From Henricia sp. BOLD:AAB3569 (lineage: Eukaryota; Echinodermata; Asteroidea; Spinulosida; Echinasteridae): a DNA stretch of 64,000 bases. The notes below the pieces were generated by a model that had not been told where the DNA came from, did no database searches, and saw only the letters and a program-made list of their open reading frames with translations. Below, in pieces: positions 1 to 11,062 of this stretch (position 1 is its first letter; the number at the start of each line of letters is the position of its first letter). The stretch lies in the NCBI GenBank assembly GCA_037783545.1, contig JBBELK010000060.1, positions 2,976,001-3,040,000 of the forward strand, written 5' to 3'. A program made the translations under genes and the position numbers.

Positions 1-3000
1 ATTACGTCATCCCTTCTCTGTTCACACATTGTCTTGAGAAGACCAAGTATCCTGTCCTCCTGTGAAAATCAAAGGTAATGTATTTGGGGTTGAATTCTAA
101 ACCTGTAAAATATAGACCAATCCGGTAACTAAGGTCTCTCTCCCTGTATATCCGCTAGCGCTGGGAGTTACCAATTATTTTTCTAAATGTTTAAACATCA
201 ATTTAGTAAACATAACAAAAAGTAAAACTTATTACCATGCTCGCAATATAAAGTTCTTTGACCTGGTATCATGTGCGTTCGCGTGGCACCACTGACACTT
301 TATTAAATTGGAGCATACATGATGCAGGCCACGAAAGTTCAGCTAGGCTTTGCTGTAATTGGATACTTTCGAGAAGTCACTAAAAAACAAACCCAAAGTC
401 AGCAACCAATGAGAGAATGGAATCAATAACATTAACAGTTCCAACACAACTACGATCGCCGGCTCCACTGTTTTTACCGCCCTGCTTTGAATTCAGCTAA
501 AGCCGGTGACACGTAAAGCATACAAAACCTATGTAGATAATTTATTCCTATGTAATGATAACAGAAAGAGATTCTGGGCCTTTGTTAGAAGTAAGAAACA
601 ATCATCTACTCCCTTGTCTTTTAAGCATTGTAATACTACACTCACTGATCCTCATGAAATAGCCACTGCATTTAACACGTATTTTTCTTCAGTTTTCTCA
701 AAATCAGGCTGTGTTCCAGATTATCCGCCATTTAGTGATTTCCCCATTGACGGTCTCTCCCATGTACATTTCACAGCAGGTGCTATTCACCGCATTGTTT
801 CTTCCTTGCCAGTGGGGAAGGCTCCTGGGCCCGATGGGATTGGTGTAAGATTCTTGCGTAGTAGTGTGGACCCAATCGCACCAGTTCTTTGCAGAATTTT
901 CACCACTTCCATCAGGTGCGGCCGCCTTCCCCTGGCCTGGAAATCAGCAAATATCACACCCGTTTTTAAATCAGGTGATCGTTGTTCTTTAAATAATTAC
1001 AGACCTGTTGCTTTAACTTCAACCGTGTGCAAAATTATGGAAAGAGTAATTTCTAATTCTGTTTTAGGTCACTTGGAAAATAACTGCCTTATTTCTCCCA
1101 ACCAACATGGATTTATCCCCCGTAGATCTTGTGTCACACAACTACTTAATGTTTATCAGACATGGGCAGCAGAGCTCGATCAGCGAAAGCCTCCGAGCAT
1201 TGATGCCGTGTTTCTAGACATGAGTAAGGCTTTTGACCGTATTGCCCCATGACACTCTCCTCTGTAAACTTGCTTCCAGGTGTAACATAAAAGGTGCTCT
1301 ATGGAGGTGGATCAAAGATTTCTTGGTGGGCCGCCTCCAGAGAGTAACTTTTGTCGGACAAACCTCGGAGTGGTCTACGGTGGAGTCTGGTGTTCCCCAG
1401 GGTAGTGTCTTGGGGCCACTTCTCTTTAATATATTCATAAACGACATTACTGCTAACATTAGTTCACCATGTGCTTTGTTTGCTGATGATGTATTACTGT
1501 ACCGTCCTATTCATACTGACTTTGATGTTTCTTTCCTTCAGAAGGACCTTGATACGCTGAGCGCTTGGAGTGATTCCAACGGTATGACCTTCAATACTAC
1601 TAAAACTAAAATCATGCACATTTCCCGTAAACGTAACCAGTCCCCCCCAGTTTATACTCTTTCAGGCACCCCTCTCATCGCTACATCATCGGTCAAACAC
1701 CTCGGCATCACTCTAAACGCTCAGCTTTCCTGGAATGACCACATCAGAACCGTAGGCTCATCTGCAAACCGCATGCTTGGGCTTATCAAAACTGTGGCAT
1801 TTAATGCCTCAGTTTCTGCCAAACTATCCTTGTACAAGGCCCTTGTACTTCCCATTTTAGAATATGGAGCTCCTGCTTGGTTGCCTCAAACCAAAAAACA
1901 AGAAGATGTCCTTGAAAATATTCAGCGACGAGCGACAAGGTTCATTCTAGGCCAGAAACGTGGAGCCATGTCCTATGTAGATAGATTACACACCCTTAAC
2001 TGGTCTACATTATCCAATCGCCGTAACTTTGCAGTGTTGTCCTTTGTGTCTAAATGTTTATTTAATATTACTAAATGTGAAATGTGTGTTTGTAAAGTAA
2101 CTGTAAATCCTAGACGTACAGAAGTTGTAACGTTTAATCATCTCCAAGCCAGAACCCAAACCCTACATTTATCTTGTATGCATCAATTTCCTCGCCTCTG
2201 GTCTAATCTCCCTGAAAATGTTCGTAATGCCTTAGTCTTGCAGCCTTTCTCAAGTTTTATTGTAACATTGAAAAACACTGTTCTTTACCCAGATCTGTAG
2301 ACTTTTTTTTTCTTTCTCTCTTTTTTTTTTCATTTTTTTCGAAAAACACTGTAAATTTTTAATCTCATGCAATTTTCTCCTCAATTACCGGTATGTGCAA
2401 CCATTCATCTTGTTATTATTTCATTGTATCTAGGATTAAGGTATTTTGTTTGGTTTTGTTTTTGTTTTTGTGTTTTGTTTTGTTTTGTTTTGTGTTTTGT
2501 GTTTTGTTTAGTGTCTAATCAGACACAAGTACATGTAGCTATGTAATTACATGTAGTTATCTTAAACTGCATTATTTTAGTCACCTTTTTTTTCGCTTTA
2601 CATTGTTTTATTTATTTTTGACCAAATTTACAGCTCATATTTACATGTTTCTGCAACCCTTTAGTCGCTTTTTTATCAGCTTATGTTTTTGCAACAGTTG
2701 CCTCCAGTGCCATTGTCAATAGTTCTACATGCCATCCATCTTGTTTTTCTTTTACTATGTTATTTCAAGGTATGTTGCTTTTGTATCAAGTGTCACATCA
2801 GATAAATGTAATTAGTATTCTTAAACTGTGCAATTTATATATCTGTCTACATGTATTTGTTTTACTTTTGTATATTTTTTATATTTACCATAGGATCTAT
2901 ATACATGTATTTACATTTATTTATTTATCTTTTTTCTTAACTTGATGTGGGAGAGACAGGTCCTCGACCACAGTGATTTTTATTGCTTTTGTCGCTCCTA

Positions 3001-3938
3001 TGCCCATCTTGTTTATGATGTACATTGTTGGCATGAATAAATAATAATAATAATAATAATAATAACTTGCAAGATGAAACCGAAAACCATCAGTAAAATC
3101 GCTTCCGCCCGCGAAAGCAACTGTACATCTTCGGCTTGAAACCACAAAGGTTACCGACCGTTGGGCTCATCACAGCGGTATGCTGCCTGATTCTTTCAGA
3201 ACAAAACTGCCTCTTTAGAAATTTTTCATATACATTGAACACGGATTTGGGTGAATTTATATATTGGAATCAATAGCTTATTCAATTCTAAGATATACTT
3301 CCCACTGACACTTTGCATAGTGTTGCATTAAATTTCTGAGATAAGTAAATGATAAAATTACTGCATAAAGTAATGCACAAAATGACGTGGCGAGCAGTCT
3401 GTGCGTAAGCGCGACAACAGAGGGCGCTGCGCGCGTGAATGGTTATCTTGTGCACTAACTGAAGGCAATTTTTGAAGAAGAAAACGTGATTTTCTACAGA
3501 AATGCAACATTTGTGACAAAAGTGCAAGTATATCTTAAAATTAAATTACATTATGTCATGTATGTGTTGATTCCAGGAGGTAATTTCCTTTAATTATTAA
3601 ATCTTTGTTCAATGTATACAAAAAAAATACCAATGTTTGAGTTGGTTCGAGTCGAGTTGGCAAACGGTCGAGTTGACTATAAACCGCATAAAAAGGCCTA
3701 CGACGTCCGTCCTTACCGCTCTCGATGCAGGGTGATTATTTCCGTCAACTTCCGACGACGAGAAAGTGTTGTTATCCTCTTTGGTCGGTTCATTTTGAGC
3801 CCCAACAGGGGCCACTGGAACGTTGACATTCTTGCCACGAGCTCCCCTACCTCTACCCTTGCCCAAATAATTACTTGGTCGGAGATTTGGAACTTCGCTC
3901 GTTCTTAAACCAGCATTGAGACTTCGCGCCGACGCCAT
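1..3938 (-). CDS. 5' end of an unrecognised gene (two coding exons)
   Basis: Two exons are visible. Exon 1 is 3717-3938: the ATG at 3938 sits in a good context (caaaATGGCG), runs 74 codons and ends in phase 0 at a clean donor (GCG|gtaagg). The peptide starts MASARSLNAG, has a basic Gly/Arg patch GKGRGRGARG near residues 27-36, then a Ser/Asn/Glu-rich stretch. Exon 2 begins at 59 after ttttcacag and stays open in phase 0 to the window edge; its peptide starts EDRILGLLKTMCEQRRDDV and looks helical and charged. The matching phase and open frame support the join. I do not recognise the protein; an RG-rich N-terminus fits RNA-binding proteins, but that is only a guess. Intron 1 (60-3716) holds a dead LINE and a MITE. 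The gene continues beyond position 1. Confidence 0.6.
506..3065 (+). mobile_element. 5'-truncated non-LTR retrotransposon (LINE), frameshifted reverse transcriptase
   Basis: Reverse transcriptase is readable in two frames. 506-1252 carries the upstream RT blocks (KAPGPDGIG, NNYRPVALTS, FLDMSKAFDR). 1233-2300 carries the catalytic half (GVPQGSVLGP and the active-site FADD) plus the thumb and C-terminal region. The frames meet near 1240, where one extra base inside the conserved AFDR-PHD block breaks the gene. No endonuclease domain is visible before 506, so the copy is 5' truncated. The tail after the stop is T-rich and ends in a TAA repeat at about 3037-3065. RT blocks and tail suggest the Jockey/CR1/L2 group, but the clade cannot be fixed by eye. 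It lies in an intron of the minus-strand gene and is non-functional. Confidence 0.9.
3221..3631. repeat. MITE family M1, copy 1
   Basis: Ends are inverted: CATATACATTGAACA at the left, TGTTCAATGTATACA at the right, with T/A tracts outside. The interior is shared almost word for word with 28523-28820, and the right end with a fragment at 29393-29437. No coding capacity. The left end has lost the outer GGTATT bases. Confidence 0.8.
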
Positions 3939-3939
3939 T

Positions 3940-4970
3940 TTGCCTTAATGATGCAACCTCGTCTCCAGGTAGCCTCGAGATCGTTCCCAAAGTCTGTAGC
4001 TTCCTAGACTAGTTTCCGGTCCACATATTCCACATGCGAACAATAATTGAAAACGAATTTGAAAATTAAATGTTGTTTTTGGAAAATATAAGACATTTTC
4101 ATTTTGCGTCAAATGCAGTTAAATTTTGCGTTTCAGTTACATTTTGTGCGAGTAGTTACATTTTGTGGCGAAAAATGAATTTTGTAAAATGTGGGAACAA
4201 TAGTGCCACGCACCAAAATAATGACTAAACGAAAACATTATCTTTAAAGTGCATACTACATCATTCTTGTTAAAGTTGGGAATTTGCCAAGGAAAAACCG
4301 CATTCCGTGGGAAATTTTGGCAGAAATCGCACAGTAGGAGGTAGTCTTTACAAAGACGTTAACTGTCTGTGTTTGTCACACTTGCATGCCCAATAGAGGG
4401 CGCATTTCAACTGACTGTATTTGGACTGTCGACGTGTGGATTTGGACTCAGTGAAGGTCCAGTATCGTATGCACCACTGGTATCGATACCAGTGCAACGA
4501 ATACGTACTACCGTTACGAATACACTAAATAATCGATTAAAATGTATGAAAACACGCCCTCATTCGTTTCGCGCACTGTTCATCGCGCACTGTGGGAATT
4601 CTGTCTCGCAACAACAAAAACTAACACGAAGGTCTTGGAGCCAAGACTAAGTAGGAGGCCACTGCTTTAACTTTTGAGAAGCAATTCTCTGCTGAGACTC
4701 CCAACCAGGAACGCGTACAAGGAGTTATATCATTAGTACCTATAAACGTATTCATTGCAAAATGTTTAATCGTCGCAATTCTCCGTAGGCCTACGTCGCT
4801 GGTAGTGCAAACTGTGGAGCACAGCTATCCACTTACTGTCAGAAAGAGGGAAAATAATTAAAATAATTAACAAAACATTTATTTCGGCGAAAATGTACGT
4901 AAATATTCACGATTTTGCAGTCGTTTCATGGCCGCCAAAGATGTTACTTTAATAGGGTCTTCATAAATGT
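3940..4970. other. Intergenic, no gene seen
   Basis: I see no exon or clear repeat here. The only structure is a perfect 20-bp palindrome at 4475-4494 (CACTGGTATCGATACCAGTG) and a run of ATTTTGYG-like words at 4095-4190. Confidence 0.5.
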
Positions 4971-4974
4971 TAGT

Positions 4975-5174
4975 GCACCATCAAGGCTGAGTGATGTAGC
5001 GGACAGAACCTAATGGATAAATCTAAAATTGGTTGGTTCGAATCCCATCCCAGCCTGTCCACGCTGGATGTGCCGCTGGGCCTCCGTTTTCCAGTGCCAT
5101 CTGACACAAATGACCCCAGTCTGTTGTGTGTCGGGAAGCAGGGGGTGTTGTTGTTGTTGTTGTTGTTGTTGTTA
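4975..5174 (+). mobile_element. tRNA-derived SINE with GTT-repeat tail
   Basis: An RNA polymerase III B-box-like ggttcgaatcc lies at about 5034-5044, followed by a unique body and a (GTT)n microsatellite tail at about 5146-5174. This is the layout of a tRNA-headed SINE. The A box is degenerate. Confidence 0.6.
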
Positions 5175-5769
5175 GTTATGGCACATATGACAGGTGATGT
5201 CCTTTGTGCCACTACGTAAAAAGTTTAGCACATTCTGCAAAGTTTTCCCAATTTGGAAAATTATATGTGGGCTGTAGGTGAGGACGTTGACAAAGTGAAG
5301 GACAAATCATTCTTAGAAAATACAAAAACATATTTTTTAAATTTATTTATAAAGACAAAAGGGGGTAGGGGTAAGGAACAGGAGTTTGTAGTCATCCAGG
5401 CACAGCGCCACCAGGGTCCTGCAAGGGCGGCCGTTTCCCAGGCAATTTGAGAGCACAAGGCCCAGCCGGTATTGTCACAGGTCCGCAAGCCCCCAGGTGA
5501 TGAAGGGCAGCACTGTGCCCAGTCAACCACTCACTCACTCCTCCCAACCAAATACTTTAAAGTTACATATGCATCATAAGACACATAAAAACAATAACAC
5601 CACCACTTGAAGGCAGTAGATAAATTCGGAGACTTTACAGGAAAAGTTTAGAAATTATACTAAAAATACTTTATATATAAATACACACAAAAGTTAGGTT
5701 TCCACGTTACAATTTTTGATGAAGTAAAGTATTTTGTTAGCGTTTTTACTTTCTCCAAGTAATAGCAGG

Positions 5770-6121
5770 GGGTGTGTCGGGACAGTGGGTTCAAGATTCC
5801 GACGCACCACACGACACAGATGGTGTGTCGTAGGGTTTCCAACACTTTTGAACCTGTTTAAAAAAAATCGTACGGCGCACCCGAGTGTCGGAATGTGTTG
5901 TCATGGGCGTCCACGACACAAATCGTGATATTGGTCAGCATTTACGAAACGAATTGCAGCACACCCGGGTGTGTCGTTATGACGTCAGTGCCGTACTGTT
6001 GGCGCGCTTTTTGTCGCACACGACACGCTTGCAACACACGACCAAAATGATCCACGACACGCGCCGACACAGACTGTGTCGGCGTGTCGTGGGCGTGTCG
6101 GGCTTGGTGGGTTCAGCCCCT
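5770..6121. repeat. Word-rich element: GTGTCG / CGACAC
   Basis: About a dozen copies of GTGTCG or its complement CGACAC, often as GTGTGTCG or ACGACAC, are scattered in both orientations over 350 bp. No reading frame explains them. Similar ggttca words occur near each end. One of several elements here with the same style but a different word. Confidence 0.6.
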
Positions 6122-6178
6122 AAAGGGATAAATATTTATGGGCTGGGCGATTTTGGGTGATAAAAAGTGATTCCGAAA

Positions 6179-6635
6179 TAAACTCCTCAAAACAAGTTCG
6201 GAAAGTCAAGTTTGACTGATGATTTCTTTCTTGTTGCAAAATAATTTTCCTTGAATTTTATATCATTATTCCTCTTTACGATGATGTGTTATTTGTTATG
6301 ATTAAGCAATTGGGGGATGTGCAGCACAGCTCAATACGGCGGCGGGTGTAAAGTGAAATGTCACAAAATGCATTGCTATTGTCAAAAAGTGCATTGACAC
6401 ATTCCCATCCTCCAAGCAAAAGGGGAATGCACTGCATGACAATAGCAGTGAATTTTGTGACATTTTACTTTCCACCCACCCCTGTATTCCGCTATACTGC
6501 ACATCCCCCAATTGATTAATGACACATCACTGTTAAGAGGAATAACAGGGCTTTCTGATGATACCAAATTCAAGGGAAATGATTTAGTAACAAGAGAGAA
6601 ATCGTCAGTCAAACTTAACTTTTTTTAGGAGTTTA
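6179..6635. repeat. Foldback element, arms of about 200 bp
   Basis: The left arm from AAACTCCT and CAAGTTTGACTGATGA pairs with the right arm ending CGTCAGTCAAACTT and AGGAGTTT. Pairing continues with mismatches toward the centre near 6407. The element lies just 3' of the CAP exon in that gene's sense. Confidence 0.8.
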
Positions 6636-6764
6636 GAAAACTTTCAAAAGATTGCCAAAGTGTAAGCTTAAGATTAACAATTTAGCTACAGCGCTTGCAA
6701 TTTAGGGGTAAAAAGTCTAAGTGATGAAATGCCCTGTTTTAAAATGAATTGAAATAAATCTTAC

Positions 6765-6920
6765 CAGCTTCACCATATTATAGAGGCTTCTGCATGGGGA
6801 CAACCTCCTACGGGCATTGTTGTGGAGCTGAACCAGCTCCTGCCTTTGCTTCCCGTTCAGGTCGGCATTGGTTAGGCCCGCAAAACACAAGGCAAAGAGA
6901 CAAATACTTATTCGATTCAT
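6765..6920 (-). CDS. CAP/CRISP-family first exon (signal peptide plus start of CAP domain)
   Basis: 52 codons from the ATG at 6920 to a donor (AAGCTG|gtaaga), phase 0. Residues 1-19 look like a cleaved signal peptide (MNRISICLFALCFAGLTNA). Then comes the first helix of a CAP (SCP/TAPS, Pfam CAP-type) domain, with the family hallmark LHNNARRRLSP and NMVKL where relatives have LHN-x-R-x-x-V-x-P and NM-x-x-M. CAP proteins are secreted Cys-rich proteins of varied function. No later exon (W-D-x-x-L, HYTQxVW) was found between here and 3940 on this strand, and the next gene starts at 3938. It may be an orphan or duplicated exon, a pseudogene, or a gene with exons I cannot see. Confidence 0.6.
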
Positions 6921-6924
6921 GCTG

Positions 6925-8800
6925 TACGACTAACAAGATATTGAGCGGTGGATCTGTAAGAAGATTTATAGCCCAGGCAGTTTCCAAGTCAGGTTTGGCC
7001 ACGTCAACTCTGCCTTAGGCCCTATATGCCTTCGAGTAATACTCTCTACCATTAATTACAGTATACGTGTACGTCGAATTGCTGCATTAATTTAATACAA
7101 AGCTATACTGTTAGAGCATTCTATGGTTTGTTTCTCTTGAAGGTTTTGAACAATAGGTTCTTGTGTATTTGAAATATAAATTTCACCTACCAATCATTTT
7201 GAAGGGCAATATCCTTATGGAATTTTGGTGACCAAAACATTGTAATGATTGTGCCCAGTTTAAGTTGCTAGACGCGTCTCTTTATGGGCTGGACTATAAT
7301 GGATCGGTCTAGACTCTATTGTAAATTTACACAAACTTCTACTGTTGGTCAACATAATGAATAAGTGTTATCGAGTTGTATTGTTCTGAACACACTGTAA
7401 AACAATTGTGTTACATTACAGAGGTTTTTCAGTTCAAAGAGATTTTTCGCAATTTTCAAGATGACACTCCATCTTCATATTATTATTTTCTTCTAAGGGT
7501 GCCCTTGTGGACGAAACTACAAGCCTTTCTGTATTGTGGTTATATCATGGCTCCGTTCTCCGTGCAGTATATGGTTGTGTTGGCGCGTGGGTTATGAACT
7601 GTGGGAATAGACATCTTCAAAACGGGCTGTCTTCATTTTTCCGAGTGTTGCGCGAGATAAAGAAAGCCCCTTAAAATCTTGCAAAATTTCGACGTAATGA
7701 TAATCTTGAGTTCAAGGATAACAAAAGTGTATCGAGCAGATACAAAATCTTGTGAGAAAAGCGGATACAAAGAACATAGAGGTCAAAGGTTCACGACTAT
7801 ATAGTTAACCATAGTTCGACTATTTCCAACCGAACGCAGTCTAGTCAACGATGGTTCTGGTCGACCATTTGGAACCAGCCCATGCACCGGCACGGTTGCA
7901 CTGGTCACTGGTACCCATCAGGCATTGAGTTGATGCAGCGTTTTGCGCGGAACCAACTGACTAACCAAAGGCGTTCGGACTTGCATGTTAATGCGCATGT
8001 GTGTTGCCAGGATGACATTCGACCAGTGGTTGACTCTAGTCGGGAATCGAACTTGCTCTCAGTTATCAGGCATATCCACGTCGACTCTGCCGTATAACTG
8101 TCTCCCCCCTCCTTTTACAGTATACCCCGAATCGGTAGGTGAAACTGCTAATTTTGACGTGGTGTCAAAATTGTACCGGGAAAATAAACCGGTAGCTGCA
8201 CGAGGTTAAGCTCCTATACGATGTCTCCAGAAGTCGACGAGTCTCGCGGAGTCCCGCACGTTCTCGAGGCCAACTTACACGGTCTATATTGCGTTTGTTA
8301 GTTTGTTCAATGCTCAGTTGCACATGCAACCAAGAGAAAAGTCGGGTTCCAAATTAAAGGTACACACCGGCCTACTGTTTACATGATTTAGAGATGTAGC
8401 AGCATGTACAATACTTGTTTGATGGTCGTTGTGAAAAAATATCATCAAAATATCCCGTAATTTACTAAAGAAGTGCAAAATTAACACAAACGGTCAAGAG
8501 ACGGGTTATACGCTTTACCAGCCGTTGCAACTACGCGCGAGCCTCACGACTTTGTCACAAACGATTCGCTCTTCTCCTACTCAGGATATACTCAAATTTT
8601 CTGCTCACGATTTCACTGGACAGCCCGGACGACCGAATAGGAATTTCCGTTTTCTTTTGCCGGGAGTTGGCATCATGTTTTGTCTTCACAAACGCACACC
8701 GGGGCAACATACTCGGCCGTGTGTGGACTCAGGCTATTTGCCGTGGTACTGGTGCGCGAGGCAAATATCCTACACTTCACGTAGCACGCGCTCGCTCCCG
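6925..8800. other. Intergenic, no gene seen
   Basis: No supported exon. A 130-bp segment at 8394-8527 recurs at 58382-58530 (shared gatggtcgttg and ctttaccagccgt), so it is a dispersed repeat fragment. Confidence 0.5.
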
Positions 8801-8806
8801 TTCTCC

Positions 8807-8990
8807 TAGACTTGGTTCCAAGTCCGAGATCCTGTTTTGTTTTCCGTTTCCGGTTTTTGAAATGTATGGACAGGGAACTAGTCTATTTCGGTTCAGGATC
8901 CTGAACCGAAATAGACTAGTTCCCTGTCCATACATTTCAAAAATCGGAAACGGAAAACAAAACAGGATCTCGGACTTGGAACCAAGTCTA
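8807..8990. mobile_element. 184-bp near-perfect palindrome with 9-bp target duplication
   Basis: The two 92-bp arms are inverted copies with one mismatch; the axis lies in aggatcct between 8898 and 8899. It is flanked on both sides by CCGTTCTCC (8798-8806 and 8991-8999), a 9-bp direct repeat that reads as a target-site duplication. Nine-base duplications are typical of Mutator-like elements. No coding sequence. Confidence 0.85.
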
Positions 8991-9768
8991 CCGTTCTCCG
9001 GACTCTCGAAACAAACTTTATGTTCGAATTTTCAATATCTTATAAATATTGGGGGTAAATCAGAGTTGAATTTGGTGCAGTTCTGCAGTAGAAAACTGCT
9101 AATTTGAAATTTGCCAGTTTTCTCATAGGCCTACATGTATTTTGGTTATTTGACTCGAATATAATGTACCAACAGAATCACCACCCAAGCTATCGTGAAA
9201 AAATGACGCTGGGCCTTTGTACGTCATACCTGCCGGTCGTGTAGGCCTACATAGGACTGTCACGTACACACACGAAAGAGCAGAAATACTTAGTATTTAC
9301 ATTGTATGCTAAATCATGTAAATGTATTTTTGATGAGCGAATATCATATGGTACTACTCGTCCTCCGTGACATGCACCCATTACTCACGAACGCCACAGT
9401 AGGGTGAACGACTTATGTACGGTACTTATAATAGATCTAACAGATAAGAATAATTATACGGAAACATTTTGTTGTATCCGTATTTAATTTGGATGCTGTT
9501 CACCGAAAAATGCATTCAGCAATCAGCACGAACCTGCTGCTTCCTCAAACATGTCAAACAACGGGTGATGTCCGTATATTGTCAATTTAGCCGGGCTTTT
9601 TAAGTACCAAATCTCCGTTTTCGTCTCCGTCTCCATGTGGTTTACATGGAGCCGGCCAGGAGCCTGAGCCCAATTTGGGAAAAGGCCCAAATCTCGACTT
9701 GGGCATTTCAAGTATACTTTGTACCTACATGTACTTCATCCTCTAATGTCAAGTTGTGTCGTAGTCCG

Positions 9769-9789
9769 CAGGGGCGGATCCAGGGGGGT

Positions 9790-9823
<34 letters not shown>

Positions 9824-10028
9824 GGTTGCGCACGCCCAACCCCCCTTTTCCAAAAATAAATAAATAATAAATGGTTAAATATTGCCTAAGATCGCACCAC
9901 AGAGCATCAAGAATCCATCTAGAAGCCGTTAGGGCTTCGCGCTACGCGCTCGCTATTTCATTGTCATCAGCATTTCCTGCTTAAAAATTTCACGCGCTCC
10001 CCTTTTCAAAATCCTGGATCCGCCCCTG
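9769..10028. mobile_element. MITE with CAGGGGCGGATCC ends and 33-G tract
   Basis: Left end CAGGGGCGGATCCAGG, right end CCTGGATCCGCCCCTG, flanked by GTCCG on both sides (9764-9768, 10029-10033). It holds an uninterrupted run of 33 G at 9790-9822. No open frame of interest. Confidence 0.8.
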
Positions 10029-11062
10029 GTCCGTATAAATCTCTGAAAAATGTATCTCTGAAATGGATTGAATGCAAACACAAACCGGAATATGGAAGAA
10101 AATTCCAATGGATTAAGAAAAATGGCGGGGAGTCGATTTGTTTACCGTTCGGTTTCGGATATTCGGTTTCCAAATGTAGCACCAGATATTGTAATAAAAA
10201 CAAAACGGAAGATTTAAAAAAATGGTTATAATAATTAAGTAGCAACCCTGATTATAAATTTTAATACAATAACACTTAATAATTTCCGCGAAGATCATAG
10301 TTACTTTCAGCATGGAGGTACAGGTACCTTCATATGCTTTCAGGAGTGAGTCTAATCAGTCATAGCACATTTTCTTTGTCAGCTGTTCATAATTTTGCTA
10401 AAATGTTATTTGTGACAAACAGACAATTTCGGGGAAAAAATCCTTCACAATTTACGAATTTACATAGCCTTTTTCTGTATTGGAACATTTAGGACAATGT
10501 TCTGAATTCACGGAAATTACTCGGCCTTTGGCCAGGGACCGTTTCCGAGAAATGATTTGCGCGCCAGCTGTGAGGACCAAACCATTCAAATGTGTATATA
10601 GGTGTGTCGCATGTAGAGTTAATAAACAAAAGTTTAAGTGTCGCTTATATGATTGACAAATTACAACCAAAATCTAAATTTTTAAATTAGTTGAAATTTC
10701 GATAATCATTTTATATATTTATTATGTTTTATATTGCTGCTTAATTCTTCTTCTTTGCGTTGATATTTTGTTACTCCCCTATAATATAATGTAGCAGTCT
10801 AAAGTAGGTTCGCGGGCGGTCAACCTCCTAGTCACGTGTACTTGTTTACATCGGAAATCACAAGGCCATCGACCGGAGAACTGTCTCGATTTGTCACGTA
10901 GACACCAGAAATTTCCAGGACAGTTTGAATGGTTTTAGGTGGGTTCATTGCGTCCTAACGTCCGTACTAGCGTTAGATGTTCAAGAGATCTGGAGAAGGA
11001 AGGTTGGCTTCCGAATTGCTCTCTTCTGTATTGCTCCAATTTTGTAAGGTTTGCCTTGCAAA
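10029..11062. other. 5' flank and presumed 5' UTR of the first carrier gene
   Basis: No exon supported before 11063. An ATG at 10977 opens a 95-codon frame that runs past and overlaps the carrier start in another phase. If transcription starts upstream of it, it would be an overlapping upstream ORF. No TATA box is evident. Confidence 0.4.

Noticed and set aside
3612-3908. Plus-strand open frame of 98 codons
   Set aside because: Antisense to the better-supported minus-strand first exon, which has a good start context and a donor.
5261-5530. Second CAP exon on the minus strand (frame with CSQIAWE)
   Set aside because: No CAP motif in the right order, no good splice sites, and part of the tract looks like a repeat.
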